A DNA stretch of 64,000 nt from an uncultured Colwellia sp. (GCA_913062815.1 CAJXWZ010000004.1:1-64000); one strand, 5' to 3'; positions 18,305 to 27,501 are shown, numbered from the stretch's first letter. Notes: a model not told the origin generated them from the letters alone. Numbers and translations: made by a program.

Positions 18305-19144
18305 ATGACTTTTCGCACAATTATTGTTGATGATGAACCTTTAGCGAGAAAAGGCCTAAACATTCGTTTACAAGGTTTTTCTGATATTAATGTTATTGCT
18401 CAATGTTGCAATGGTAGGGAAGCTGTAGAAGCGATACGAGCATATCAAGTTGATTTAATGTTTCTTGATATTCAAATGCCAGGTTTAAATGGTTTTCAGG
18501 TCATTGAAGAAATTGCTAACCAAGGACTAAAAATGCCAATGGTAGTATTTGCTACTGCCTTTGACCAATATGCGATAAAGGCATTTGAAGTACACGCGCT
18601 CGATTACATTATGAAACCCGCGGATGAAGAACGGCTTTCTCAGACACTTGAAAAAGTGAGGCAGCATTTTAGGTCAAACACTGATGCTGTTCATAAATCA
18701 AAATTAATTCGTTTAGTGAGTGATGTAACGGGTAATGATTGTCAACAGATATTAACCGAACTTGCGAATAACCAACCTGTTAGTCTCTCTCATTATTCAG
18801 ATATATTAGCGATTAAAGATGCCGGCGAAGTAAGTAGAGTACCGGTAAAAGATATTGTCTGGATAGATGCCGCGGGTGATTATATGTGTGTTCACACCTG
18901 TACAGGTATAAATAGTGAACAAGAAAACACTCATATTTTACGTAAAACCATGAAACAATTGGAAGTTCATCTAGATCCAAAACTTTTTATAAGAAACCAT
19001 CGCTCTACCATTGTTAATAAAGATTATATTCATAAATTTTGTAGCCAAGTAAACGGTGAATATTTCTTAGTACTTAAAAATGGTAAGGAGTTAAAAGTGA
19101 GCCGTAGCTACAAAGAAAAAGTTAAACAAGCAATAAATAGCTAG
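18305..19144 (+). CDS. LytTR family response regulator
   Basis: A 279-residue regulator made of an N-terminal receiver domain and a C-terminal LytTR DNA-binding domain. The receiver has the acidic pair VDDEP near residue 10, the phosphorylation site MFLDIQMPGLNG (Asp near residue 55) and the lysine in YIMKPADE. LytTR spans about residues 175-279 with VSRVPVKDIVWIDAAGDYM, FIRNHRSTIVNKDYI and KVSRSYKEKV. It is translated just after its cognate kinase. Regulons of this type are usually small and adjacent, but no target is evident here. Confidence 0.9.
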   Translation: MTFRTIIVDDEPLARKGLNIRLQGFSDINVIAQCCNGREAVEAIRAYQVDLMFLDIQMPGLNGFQVIEEIANQGLKMPMVVFATAFDQYAIKAFEVHALDYIMKPADEERLSQTLEKVRQHFRSNTDAVHKSKLIRLVSDVTGNDCQQILTELANNQPVSLSHYSDILAIKDAGEVSRVPVKDIVWIDAAGDYMCVHTCTGINSEQENTHILRKTMKQLEVHLDPKLFIRNHRSTIVNKDYIHKFCSQVNGEYFLVLKNGKELKVSRSYKEKVKQAINS

Positions 19145-19224
19145 TTTTCCTTTCAGTTTTTCCTCCTAGTTTTTAAAGTCAGTCTATACTCTAATGAATA
19201 ACAAAATAAATTAGAGTATAAATA

Positions 19225-19494
19225 ATGAATGTTAGTTACATTGCCCATGTATCAGGAAAGGTGCAGGGGGTATATTTTCGAGTGTCTAGTCAGCAAAAAG
19301 CAATAGATTATGGCTTAAGTGGCTATGCCCGAAATTTAGCCGATGGAGACGTAGAAGTTTTCCTCTCTGGTGAAGAAGAAAGAGTTGAAAAGATGCTGGC
19401 ATGGTTACAGCATGGACCTGAACAGGCACAAGTAACTGAGATGCAACAAAAGCAAGTTGATTGGCAAGAACACAGCTTCTTTTCAATAAGTTAA
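19225..19494 (+). CDS. Acylphosphatase
   Basis: An 89-residue enzyme that hydrolyses carboxyl-phosphate bonds in acylphosphates. The phosphate-binding loop VSGKVQGVYFRVSSQQKA supplies the catalytic Arg near residue 19, and YARNLADGDVEV supplies the catalytic Asn near residue 37. Size and alpha/beta ferredoxin-like pattern are typical. It is equivalent to E. coli YccX. It stands alone, convergent with the DUF1653 gene. Confidence 0.93.
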   Translation: MNVSYIAHVSGKVQGVYFRVSSQQKAIDYGLSGYARNLADGDVEVFLSGEEERVEKMLAWLQHGPEQAQVTEMQQKQVDWQEHSFFSIS

Positions 19495-19510
19495 CATTCA
19501 GTTAAGGTAA

Positions 19511-19720
19511 TTATTCCTCTACAAATTTAAATCTGGGGAAGCTGCTGCCATCTCGGCTGACGGTTTCAATAAACATTGTCAGCGGGCGAACCCAAAGGTC
19601 ATTTTTTTTATCTAAAGGATGATACACCACTAAATATTCTTCTGTTTCGCTATGTTTGGCAAGATGTAATACTTGATAGTAGTTACCCTTAAAGTGTTGA
19701 TATTTACCTAGTTTTAACAT
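19511..19720 (-). CDS. DUF1653 domain protein
   Basis: A 69-residue protein with a single DUF1653 (PF07866) domain: GKYQHFKGNYYQVLHLAKHSETEEYLVVYHPL, then a linker and LWVRPLTMFIETV. The compact beta-rich fold is seen across bacteria and the function is unknown. The start follows TGAAGGTCTAA, an acceptable ribosome binding site. It lies between acylphosphatase and ilvH and may be transcribed on its own, since the ilvIH terminator lies just upstream of it. Confidence 0.88.
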   Translation of the reverse strand: MLKLGKYQHFKGNYYQVLHLAKHSETEEYLVVYHPLDKKNDLWVRPLTMFIETVSRDGSSFPRFKFVEE

Positions 19721-19745
19721 TTAGACCTTCAATACATTGATGAAA

Positions 19746-19777
19746 TTAAAAAGGCTGTAAAAGTTTATGTTACAGCC
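19746..19777 (-). terminator. Rho-independent terminator after ilvIH
   Basis: Read on the minus strand, arms GGCTGTAA and TTACAGCC (plus-strand 19770-19777 and 19753-19760) enclose a 9-base loop and are followed by TTTTT. It begins 15 bases after the ilvH stop. Confidence 0.85.
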
Positions 19778-19791
19778 AATGTACCCGTAAA

Positions 19792-20289
19792 TTATACTCT
19801 TAGTGCCTTTTCACCGCGAGCAATACCTACACAGCCAGAGCGAACCGACTCAATAATTTCGGTTTCATTATTGAGTGTTTCAATAAAGGCATTTAATTTG
19901 TCACTACTGCCAGTAAGCTCTATGGTATAAATTTGCTTACCAATATCGACGATAGAGCCGCGAAAAATATCACTAATTCTTTTAACTTCTGTTCTTGACC
20001 TATCATTCATCGCCGCAACCTTTACCAGTAATAGTTCTCGCTCAACATGCTTTCGCTCAGTTAAGTCTGAAATCTTAATAACATCGACAAGTTTGTTCAC
20101 TTGTTTAACGATTTGCTCCAAAACTTTATCGTTACCTATAGTCGCGATGGTTATACGCGATAAGGTATTATCGTCAGTAGGTGCAACCGTTAAACTTTCA
20201 ATATTGAAGGCTCGTTGCGAAAATAAGCCGACAATGCGAGATAAAGCTCCCGCTTCGTTTTCTAATAAAATAGATAAAATATGGCGCAT
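19792..20289 (-). CDS. ilvH: Acetolactate synthase III, small (regulatory) subunit
   Basis: The regulatory subunit that confers valine feedback inhibition on the first common step of branched-chain amino acid synthesis. From the ATG at 20289 it has 165 residues. The N-terminal ACT domain reads [26 protein letters not shown], and the C-terminal ALS_ss_C domain includes ERELLLVKV and DIFRGSIVDIG. I choose this ATG over one 27 bases upstream because the sequence then matches the family start. The codon overlaps the ilvI stop (TAATG), indicating translational coupling. Confidence 0.95.
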   Translation of the reverse strand: MRHILSILLENEAGALSRIVGLFSQRAFNIESLTVAPTDDNTLSRITIATIGNDKVLEQIVKQVNKLVDVIKISDLTERKHVERELLLVKVAAMNDRSRTEVKRISDIFRGSIVDIGKQIYTIELTGSSDKLNAFIETLNNETEIIESVRSGCVGIARGEKALRV

Positions 20290-22016
20290 TATGCTTTTAC
20301 TCCTTTTGAAACCCACATGTCATCAATTCCACCGTGTTTAATGTGCATAGGGTAAACATGTTCTTTTTCATCGACTAGTACATCAACAAAAACAAGTTTG
20401 TCTTTAATGCTAAAAGCTTGCGCTAGTTTAGTCTCAAGTTCATCTAAGGTATCTATTTTAATACCAATATGACCGTAAGCCTCAGCCACTTTAATAAAGT
20501 CAGGTAACGACTCCATATAAGATGAGGCATGTCGGCCATCATAAACCATGTCTTGCCATTGCCTGACCATACCAAGGGAGCGGTTATTCAAGGTGACAAT
20601 AACCACAGGTAAGTTATATTGCATGCAAGTTGAAAGTTCTTGTATGTTCATTTGTATAGAACCGTCTCCGGTAATACAAATAACATGCTTATCTGGGAAA
20701 GCCAGTTTTGCGCCCATTGCTGCAGGTAATCCAAAGCCCATGGTGCCAGCACCGCCAGAATTAATCCACTGTCGGGGCTTTGCAAAAGGGTAGTACTGTG
20801 CGGCAAACATCTGATGTTGACCAACGTCAGAGGCTACATAAGCTTCACCTTTGGTAATTTTATACATTACTTCAACGACACGTTGTGGTTTTATCTTTTC
20901 ACCTTCAACTTGTTTATAGCCAACATGACGCATATCCCGCCACAAGTTTATTTGTTGCCACCAATCTTTTAAGGCTTCTTCATCGGGGATGAAATTCGTT
21001 GCTGCTAATTCATCTAACAACTGTTGCATAACAATTTCAACTAAACCGACTACTGGTACATGAGCATTAATAGTTTTTGAGATTGATGTTGGATCAATAT
21101 CAACATGAATAATGGTGGCATTCGGGCAAAATTTCTCAACATTGTTGGTAACTCTATCGTCAAATCTTACACCAAGCGCTAAAATAACATCGGCGTTTGC
21201 CATGGTTTTATTTGCTTCAAATGAACCGTGCATACCTAGCATGCCAACAAAATTTTCATGCTTACCTGAAATACCACCTAAACCCATTAAGGTATTAGTA
21301 ATAGGGGCTTTTAGTGTTTCAACTAATGTCGTTAATAACTCAGCAGTGTCAGATAGAACTATGCCGCCACCAGAATAGACAACTAACTTTTTAGCCCCTT
21401 GTATTGTTTTTACTGCTTTCCGTATTTGTTTCGGATGGCCTTTTACATTGGGGTTGTAAGAGCGCATTTTTACATCAGTTTCAATACGAAATTCTGCTTT
21501 GTTTTGAGGGATAAGTAAATCTTTTGGTAACTCAACCACAACAGGGCCAGGCCGTCCAGTATTGGCAATATAAAATGCTTTGGCAATAACGTTTGGAATA
21601 TCGGCTAAATCACGACAGTTAAAACTATGTTTGATAATAGGGCGTGTGCAACCAACAATATCAGTTTCTTGAAAGGCATCATTACCAATGAGCGTAGTAG
21701 GTACTTGACCTGCAAGTACTACCATTGGAATTGAATCCATATAGGCGGTAGCTATACCTGTCACACAGTTTGTTGCGCCGGGCCCTGATGTAGCCAATAC
21801 CACGCCTACCTCACCAGTTGCACGAGTATATCCATCTGCCATATGAGTAGCAGCTTGTTCGTGCCGAACTAAAATATGTTCAATCTCATCTTGTTGAAAA
21901 ATAGCATCATAAAGATCTAAAACTGAACCACCTGGATAGCCGAATATATATTTCACTTTGAGTGCAGATAATGCTTTTACCACCATTTCTGCACCGCTAA
22001 AAAGCTCTGTTGTCAT
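20289..22016 (-). CDS. ilvI: Acetolactate synthase III, large (catalytic) subunit
   Basis: A TPP-, FAD- and magnesium-dependent synthase that joins two pyruvates, or pyruvate and 2-oxobutyrate. It has 575 residues. The N-terminal TPP domain has the catalytic Glu in [17 protein letters not shown] near residue 54. The central FAD/transhydrogenase-like domain follows, and the C-terminal TPP domain carries [19 protein letters not shown] (metal/TPP motif) near 450. It is preceded by a leader peptide and attenuator, so expression should fall when charged Val/Leu/Ile tRNAs are plentiful. Confidence 0.96.
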   Translation of the reverse strand: MTTELFSGAEMVVKALSALKVKYIFGYPGGSVLDLYDAIFQQDEIEHILVRHEQAATHMADGYTRATGEVGVVLATSGPGATNCVTGIATAYMDSIPMVVLAGQVPTTLIGNDAFQETDIVGCTRPIIKHSFNCRDLADIPNVIAKAFYIANTGRPGPVVVELPKDLLIPQNKAEFRIETDVKMRSYNPNVKGHPKQIRKAVKTIQGAKKLVVYSGGGIVLSDTAELLTTLVETLKAPITNTLMGLGGISGKHENFVGMLGMHGSFEANKTMANADVILALGVRFDDRVTNNVEKFCPNATIIHVDIDPTSISKTINAHVPVVGLVEIVMQQLLDELAATNFIPDEEALKDWWQQINLWRDMRHVGYKQVEGEKIKPQRVVEVMYKITKGEAYVASDVGQHQMFAAQYYPFAKPRQWINSGGAGTMGFGLPAAMGAKLAFPDKHVICITGDGSIQMNIQELSTCMQYNLPVVIVTLNNRSLGMVRQWQDMVYDGRHASSYMESLPDFIKVAEAYGHIGIKIDTLDELETKLAQAFSIKDKLVFVDVLVDEKEHVYPMHIKHGGIDDMWVSKGVKA

Positions 22017-22049
22017 ATTGATACCTATTTCTTATTGACTAGTAAATAT

Positions 22050-22084
22050 AAAAAAACCCTCGGCCTAAATTAGAGCGAGGGTTT
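22050..22084 (-). terminator. Attenuator terminator in the ilvIH leader
   Basis: On the minus strand, AAACCCTCG and CGAGGGTTT form a perfect 9-base stem with a 13-base loop, followed by a T-run. It lies between the leader-peptide stop (22115) and the ilvI start (22016), 31 bases after the leader stop. This is the position of a classic transcription attenuator, not of a terminator for another gene, since nothing upstream ends here. Confidence 0.88.
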
Positions 22085-22114
22085 GGTTTTTGTTTGCTAC
22101 CTGTTTACTTAAAA

Positions 22115-22210
22115 TTAACGTTTAGCACAACCCAATCCTCGCAGTGATTTGACTATCACTACGACCATGAGGACGACGTTGAGTTTGCTATGTTTAATAA
22201 TTGAAAGCAT
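22115..22210 (-). CDS. ilvIH leader peptide (31 aa)
   Basis: A short minus-strand reading frame of 31 codons plus TAA, starting ATG-CTT-TCA-ATT-ATT at 22210 and containing the run VVLMVVVIV in its middle. A second in-frame ATG lies inside that run and would give a 17-residue version. Clusters of Val, Ile and Leu codons followed by a terminator are the hallmark of branched-chain amino acid attenuation leaders such as ilvB and ilvG of enterics. Ribosome stalling there should favour an anti-terminator fold. The ribosome binding site is weak. Function is inferred from composition and position. Confidence 0.8.
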   Translation of the reverse strand: MLSIIKHSKLNVVLMVVVIVKSLRGLGCAKR

Positions 22211-22501
22211 ATTACGTATTAAATTTAATCTTTAGTAAAACTAGGTTAGTGCATAGTTCTATTTTTAAAGGGTTTAGCATTTGCTGTCAACTATTAAATA
22301 TAAAACAGATGATTTATATTTTTTAGTCAAGTATAGGGTTTGGGTTATTAGGCACACTATTTAATGTTAATCATTTGTTTTTACTATTTTACTTATCATT
22401 TATGGCTTATAGTGGATGCAGTTACATTTAAAGACAACTTGTTGATAATTTTTAAAGTAAACTTTAGATAATTTAATGTATGCAAAGCGGTGGAAGGAAT
22501 T
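22211..22501. other. Divergent promoter region between ilvIH leader and DUF4136 gene
   Basis: An AT-rich stretch of about 290 bases without a credible gene. It should hold the ilvIH promoter (minus strand) and the promoter of the lipoprotein gene. I see no operator I can name. Confidence 0.5.
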
Positions 22502-23086
22502 ATGAGCAATTTTAAAAAATTATTTTCGGTGATATTAATATATATAATTGCCGGTTGTGCGAGTACCTATAAAGCAAAAGTTTCATTTGATAAAAACACT
22601 AATATAGATACGGCAAACTATAAAACTTTTGCTTGGTTATTACCTGAGAAAGTAATGTCACCCGATGAAGATTTTAACCCTGTGATGAAACTGCGTGTAG
22701 ATGAAGAAATTGAGCAGGCCTTTATTGCTAAAGGTTATCAACTAATTTCAGAACCAGAGAAAGCTGATTTTACCGTGTCATATACTGTTGGTAATCGAGA
22801 TAAAATTAAGGTAAGTAGCTACCCTGCAACTTACAATGCAAGATTTGCGTGGGGAAGAGGGTATTACGGTGGTTATTATGGTGGTATGTACCCAACACAT
22901 ATGCATAATGAAACACATGTGCGTCAATATACTGAAGGTAAACTGGCTATTGATGTTTATGATGTACAAGCTCATCAGCCAGCTTGGCATGGTTGGGCAA
23001 CTAAACGTTTAAGCTCGAGTGAAAAAGAATCACCCTCAATGGTCATTAAAGACGTAGTGAGTGAAGTTGTAGCACAATTTAATTAA
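22502..23086 (+). CDS. DUF4136 family lipoprotein
   Basis: A 194-residue lipoprotein starting at the ATG at 22502, preceded by the ribosome binding site GGAAGGAATT. The lipobox is IAGC near residue 17. DUF4136 features are the early YKTFAWLLPE segment, DEEIEQAFIAKGYQ (terminal helix of the first part) and ADFTVSYTVG. A Gly/Tyr-rich loop (GRGYYGGYYGGMYP) precedes a C-terminal domain with AIDVYDVQAHQPAWHGWATKRLS. The family is common in proteobacterial envelopes and its role is unknown. It is followed by a terminator and appears monocistronic. Confidence 0.88.
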   Translation: MSNFKKLFSVILIYIIAGCASTYKAKVSFDKNTNIDTANYKTFAWLLPEKVMSPDEDFNPVMKLRVDEEIEQAFIAKGYQLISEPEKADFTVSYTVGNRDKIKVSSYPATYNARFAWGRGYYGGYYGGMYPTHMHNETHVRQYTEGKLAIDVYDVQAHQPAWHGWATKRLSSSEKESPSMVIKDVVSEVVAQFN

Positions 23087-23111
23087 TCAGCAAGTAAGTT
23101 AACCATTATAT

Positions 23112-23135
23112 AAAGCGACTTAGGTCGCTTTTTTT
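23112..23135 (+). terminator. Rho-independent terminator after the DUF4136 gene
   Basis: Arms AAAGCGAC and GTCGCTTT with the tetraloop TTAG are followed by further T residues. It starts 26 bases after the lipoprotein stop. Confidence 0.9.
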
Positions 23136-23220
23136 GTATATTTTTAATATTTTAATGCATTATTAGTTTTCTGCATTACACTTAACGTTATGGTTTATCT
23201 AAAATATAAAAAAAATTCGA

Positions 23221-24762
23221 ATGACAGATTTTATTTTTAAGGAAGAATCAGAGGATAATAGTGATTTATCCCTGCCGTTATCTAATAAAACGTGGCGGAT
23301 TTTGGTTGTTGATGATGACGATTCAGTTCACCAAGTCACTAAGTTGGTTTTGGCTGGGACGGAAATTGAAAACCGACAGTTAGAAATTGTTTCTGTGTAT
23401 TCGATGGATGAAGCGAAAACAATCTTGCAAGAAAACAGCGACTTTTGTATGGCTTTTGTTGATGTGGTTATGGAAACAGATCACGCAGGGTTAGAGCTAG
23501 TGCAATGGATTCGTGAGAGTTTAAAAAATCAAGCGATACGTTTAGTTCTAAGAACAGGTCAGGCTGGCTCAGCACCAGAAGCTAGAGTCATTCGAGATTA
23601 TGATATAAATGACTATAAAGAAAAGACCGACTTCACTTCGAATAAAATGATCACGACTGTCTATGCTAGTATTCGAGCATATCGTGACATTATGACTATA
23701 CAACGTAGTCTAGATGCCTTTAAAAAATTAATTGAAGCGACTCATGATTTATTAAAAGTTAAGCACTTGAAATCGTTTGGCTCAGCAGCGTTAAATCATT
23801 TGCTGTCGTTAATGAACGTTGATAGCTCCGCTTTGTACATTGCCCGAACCCAAATTGATTTTGATCTCCATAGCACAAGTTTAATTATTGCTTGTACGGG
23901 AAAGTATGTTTGTGAATCAGACTCTCTTGAATCATCAGACATTGCAAAAGAGGTTAAAGAAAAAATACAACAGGTATTTATAAGTAAGAAGCACTATAGT
24001 GATGAACACTGCTTTGTTGGTTATTATCAGGCATCGGTAAATGCAGCTTCTGTACTTTTTATTGAATTTGAAAATGCGAACGAGCACTTTAAAAGTAATT
24101 TAGCTGAACTGTTTGCCACCAATGTTGCCTTAATACTAGAAAGCTTAACAAAACAGAAGGAGATTGAAAAAACTCAAAAAGAGTTATTGTTTATTGTTGG
24201 TGAAGCAGTAGAGGCTCGCAGTAAAGAAACCGGGTCACATGTCAAACGGGTTGCACTAATTTGCGAACTTTTAGCAACAAAACTAGGTTTAGATGAAGTC
24301 TTTATAGAAGCCTTACGCTTAGCAGCGCCTTTGCATGATTTAGGTAAAATTGCCATACCAGAGCACATATTGCATAAACCAGGAAAACTGGTAGGCGACG
24401 AATGGAAAATAATGCAAAGCCATGCACAATTGGGAGGGGATATTTTAGAAAAGTCTACAGTTAGTGTATCGAAATTGGCCGCAAGGTTAGCCCATTATCA
24501 TCATGAAAATTGGGATGGTACGGGTTATCCCGATGGATTGCTTGAGCATAACATTCCTATTGAGGCGAGAATTATGGCCGTTGCTGATGTATTCGATGCG
24601 TTAGGTTCAAAACGTTGTTACAAAGAACCTTGGTCTAATGATAAAATTAAAGAGTTTATGATTGCTGAAAAAAATAAAAAATTTGATGCGTCTATGGTCG
24701 ATATTGTTATTGATAATTTTGATGCATTTACTGCCATAAGAAAACAATTCCCAGATAATTAG
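23221..24762 (+). CDS. Response regulator with DUF3369 and HD-GYP phosphodiesterase domains
   Basis: A 513-residue signalling protein. The receiver domain covers about residues 28-150 (ILVVDDDDSVHQ, phosphorylatable Asp in CMAFVDVVMETD). DUF3369 (about 170-315) is a GAF-like sensory region. HD-GYP spans about 320-505 with HDLGKIAIP near 373, HHENWDGTGYPDGL near 425 and RIMAVADVFDAL. All metal ligands and the GYP motif are present, so c-di-GMP hydrolysis to pGpG/GMP is likely. The cognate kinase is not adjacent. The ATG at 23221 lacks a strong ribosome binding site. Confidence 0.92.
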   Translation: MTDFIFKEESEDNSDLSLPLSNKTWRILVVDDDDSVHQVTKLVLAGTEIENRQLEIVSVYSMDEAKTILQENSDFCMAFVDVVMETDHAGLELVQWIRESLKNQAIRLVLRTGQAGSAPEARVIRDYDINDYKEKTDFTSNKMITTVYASIRAYRDIMTIQRSLDAFKKLIEATHDLLKVKHLKSFGSAALNHLLSLMNVDSSALYIARTQIDFDLHSTSLIIACTGKYVCESDSLESSDIAKEVKEKIQQVFISKKHYSDEHCFVGYYQASVNAASVLFIEFENANEHFKSNLAELFATNVALILESLTKQKEIEKTQKELLFIVGEAVEARSKETGSHVKRVALICELLATKLGLDEVFIEALRLAAPLHDLGKIAIPEHILHKPGKLVGDEWKIMQSHAQLGGDILEKSTVSVSKLAARLAHYHHENWDGTGYPDGLLEHNIPIEARIMAVADVFDALGSKRCYKEPWSNDKIKEFMIAEKNKKFDASMVDIVIDNFDAFTAIRKQFPDN

Positions 24763-24792
24763 TTATAGGGTGGATTAGGTCCACAAAATTAC

Positions 24793-25407
24793 ATGTTTCA
24801 TCATAAAAAAGGTAGTTTTAGCGCATGGATGTTAAGACTTAGGAAATTAATTCGTTGGCCATTAATGACCTCAAGAGAGGCTGAAACATGTGCACAGCAT
24901 TCATTTGAAGTGGCATTAATAAGTCATCAAATAGCGTTAATTGGACAGATAAAATTTTCTAGAGATTATGACCCTTCCTTAATTGCATTAACCGCACTAT
25001 ATCATGAAGCAAGTGAATCAGGAGGCGTAGGTGATATTCCCAGTCCTTTGAAATACTATAACCCAGACTTAACCAAGCTAATTAAAAAGATTGAAAGTGA
25101 AGTTGAACATTCTATGGTTTACAAAGGGTTACCTGAATATATGCACGAAGCAATGGCTCCTTTAGTGATTCAAGCAAATGTAGATAACCAAACGAAGGCT
25201 ATTGTAAAGGCAGCTGATGATTTAGCCGCATATCATTATAGTTTATCTGAAGTTAATGGTGGTAATCGAGAATTTATTGATGCGGTTAAATTATTAAAGC
25301 AAAGGGTGAGTGAACATTGCTTGCATTGGCCAGAAGTAAATGAGTTCTATTCATCGCAATTCCCTGCGTGTATGCAGACGCTGGACGAGTTATCTCGCCC
25401 AGATTAA
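24793..25407 (+). CDS. yfbR: YfbR-like HD-domain 5'-deoxynucleotidase
   Basis: A 204-residue HD hydrolase resembling E. coli YfbR, which dephosphorylates dNMPs. Shared landmarks are LRLRKLIRWPLM near the N-terminus, CAQHSFEVALISHQIA (first His), GDIPSPLKYY and VKAADDLAAY (last Asp). The central HD pair reads YHEASE here where E. coli has YHDASE, and one residue is inserted just after it. It sits next to alaA as in E. coli. It starts 30 bases after the HD-GYP gene and could be co-transcribed with it. Confidence 0.85.
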   Translation: MFHHKKGSFSAWMLRLRKLIRWPLMTSREAETCAQHSFEVALISHQIALIGQIKFSRDYDPSLIALTALYHEASESGGVGDIPSPLKYYNPDLTKLIKKIESEVEHSMVYKGLPEYMHEAMAPLVIQANVDNQTKAIVKAADDLAAYHYSLSEVNGGNREFIDAVKLLKQRVSEHCLHWPEVNEFYSSQFPACMQTLDELSRPD

Positions 25408-25422
25408 TAGATATAAATAGCT

Positions 25423-26640
25423 CTATATCTGCCTATAAGTTGAAAAGAAGGTCTTTAATTTTTCTAACGCAGGTATAAGTTCATCAACGTGGGGTAAAAA
25501 AACGAGTCTAAAGTAATTTCTCGCTTTGATATTAAAAGCACTGCCGTGCACGAGTAATATTTTCTCTTGTTTTAATAAGTCTAAAATCATTTTTTCGTCA
25601 TCACTGATATTGAATTTTTCCGCGTCGACTTTAACAAATAAATACAGTGCTCCCATTGCTGGATGGCATGATAATCCATCTATATCGTTAATCATTTCAG
25701 CAGCTACATTACGCTGTTTTAACAAACGGCCATCGCCTGAAATAAGTTCATTAATACTTTGATAGCCACCTAGTGCTGTTTGAATAGCATGCTGACATGG
25801 AACGTTTGCACATAAACGCATTGAAGCAAGAATGTTAAGACCTTCTAAGTAATCTTCAGCGTGAATTTTAGGCCCGGATACTACCATCCATCCTGCTCTA
25901 AAGCCTGCAATTCGATAATTCTTTGATAAACCGCCCATTGTTATAATTAAAACATCTTGAGCGAGAGAGCCTGTTGGAATATGTTTCACTTGATCGTACA
26001 AGATCTTATCGTATATTTCATCACTAAAAATAATTAAATCGTGTTTTCTCGCCAGTTCAATAATACCTAGAAGAATTTCTTCTGGGTAAACGGCACCCGT
26101 TGGATTATTTGGATTAATTAAAACGATGGCTTTGGTTTTATCAGTTATTTTATTGGCCATATCATTTAAGTCAGGGTACCAAAAGTTGTCATCATCGCAT
26201 TTATAGTGCACCGGCTCTCCACCAGATAAGGCAACAGCAGCAGTCCATAAAGGGTAATCTGGCGCAGGAATTAGAACTTCATCACCATTATTTAGAAGTC
26301 CTTGCATCGCCATAACAATGAGTTCACTAACACCATTACCAATAAAGACATCATCCACGCGAACGTCTTTAATACCCTGCTGTTGAAAATATTGCATAAC
26401 TGCTACACGAGCAGAGTAAATTCCTTGAGATTCGCTATAACCTTGAGAACTAGGCAAGTTGTGTATAACATCTTTTAAAATATCGTCAGGCGCTTCGAAA
26501 CCAAAGGGAGCAGGGTTGCCAATATTTAACTTCAGTATTTTATGACCTTCCTCTTCTAAACGGCGGGCTTCTGCGGCTATTTGCCCTCTAATTTCGTAAC
26601 ATACATTGTTGAGTTTAGAGGACTTGATAATCGCTTTCAT
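25423..26640 (-). CDS. alaA: Alanine aminotransferase AlaA-like (PLP, class I)
   Basis: A 405-residue class I/II aminotransferase closely similar to E. coli AlaA (YfbQ), which makes alanine from pyruvate and glutamate. Landmarks are IGNPAPFGFEAPDDI, the PLP ring contact region VLINPNNPTGAVYP, ILYDQVKHIP and the Schiff-base lysine in GGLSKNYRIAGFRAGWM. The C-terminal YFRLVFLPHVDEL carries the substrate carboxylate Arg. It is convergent with yfbR, mirroring the E. coli neighbourhood. Confidence 0.93.
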   Translation of the reverse strand: MKAIIKSSKLNNVCYEIRGQIAAEARRLEEEGHKILKLNIGNPAPFGFEAPDDILKDVIHNLPSSQGYSESQGIYSARVAVMQYFQQQGIKDVRVDDVFIGNGVSELIVMAMQGLLNNGDEVLIPAPDYPLWTAAVALSGGEPVHYKCDDDNFWYPDLNDMANKITDKTKAIVLINPNNPTGAVYPEEILLGIIELARKHDLIIFSDEIYDKILYDQVKHIPTGSLAQDVLIITMGGLSKNYRIAGFRAGWMVVSGPKIHAEDYLEGLNILASMRLCANVPCQHAIQTALGGYQSINELISGDGRLLKQRNVAAEMINDIDGLSCHPAMGALYLFVKVDAEKFNISDDEKMILDLLKQEKILLVHGSAFNIKARNYFRLVFLPHVDELIPALEKLKTFFSTYRQI

Positions 26641-26798
26641 GATGACTTACTTCTTTAAATAAATGAATAGAGGGTAAGTGCCTATTGTTGCTAATAATGA
26701 TTCATTTTGAAACAGTTACTTGCAACTTTTTTCGTGCAAATTAATTATTTTTGCATATGCTCAATATTATAAAGTTATTAGAAAGAAAAAGGTGTTTT

Positions 26799-27404
26799 AT
26801 GGCATTACCACTATTATTGCTGGGTGCAGCTTCAGTTTCAGCACTTGTCATGCAAAGCTTTGCTAACGACAGGGATAGCATGGAGCGTAAGCGTAAACGA
26901 AGAAATAAAGTAGAAACTTTAGCGCACCTAGCAAAGTACGATTCGCCTGTTGCTGTTTATCCAAGTGAAGTTATCTTAAATATGACTTCAGAGTATGTCC
27001 CTAAAATAAAGCCTAAAATTGGCTCTGTAGTATGCTGTGGCTTAGGTGGGATTTTAGATCATACCGGCATTTATATTGGAGAAAATACTATTGTAGAGCT
27101 GGCTGGAAATGGTTTGGTCAGAGCGATATCTATGGAACGCTTTCTAGATAATCGCTCAGGAGAGCTTATCTTTATTGCTTGTGACTCAAAGGGACGGCCA
27201 TTAACCTGTAAGTTAGCCGCAGATCAAGCTACAAAAAGCGTTTTTAATTATTACGAGTATGATGTGATAAACAACAACTGTCATCGCTTTATATGGCAAT
27301 GCTTTTCCCAGCAAGATAGCCAATTTAGCACTTTTAAAGCATTTAGCTATAAATTAGCCAAATATTTCAACCGTGTTATATATTGGGATGTATGCCAACA
27401 TTAA
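26799..27404 (+). CDS. LRAT-like / NlpC-P60 superfamily membrane-associated protein
   Basis: A 201-residue protein from the ATG at 26799, chosen because AAAAAGGTG precedes it; an ATG 48 bases upstream is in frame. Residues 2-19 are hydrophobic (ALPLLLLGAASVSALVM), acting as an anchor or signal, and a basic patch follows (RKRKRRNK). The core resembles LRAT-domain proteins: IGSVVCCGLGGILDHTGIYIG with the catalytic-type His, then INNNCHRFIWQCF with the catalytic-type Cys in an NC motif. Such enzymes act as acyltransferases or thiol hydrolases, but the substrate here is unknown. It is divergent from alaA. Confidence 0.7.
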   Translation: MALPLLLLGAASVSALVMQSFANDRDSMERKRKRRNKVETLAHLAKYDSPVAVYPSEVILNMTSEYVPKIKPKIGSVVCCGLGGILDHTGIYIGENTIVELAGNGLVRAISMERFLDNRSGELIFIACDSKGRPLTCKLAADQATKSVFNYYEYDVINNNCHRFIWQCFSQQDSQFSTFKAFSYKLAKYFNRVIYWDVCQH

Positions 27405-27459
27405 TAAGATTGCGATCTCGCTGATAGAAGTAAAACCTTTACGAAATTGGCAACAAAAA

Positions 27460-27485
27460 AAGGGAGCATAAAGCTCCCTTATTCT
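27460..27485 (-). terminator. Terminator after proS (bidirectional)
   Basis: Arms AAGGGAGC (27460-27467) and GCTCCCTT (27473-27480) with a 5-base loop. On the minus strand the hairpin is followed by TTTTTTT, which suits proS, ending 22 bases away. On the plus strand the following ATTCTTT gives weaker termination for the LRAT-like gene. Confidence 0.85.
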
Positions 27486-27501
27486 TTAGATGATAATTAT
27501 G

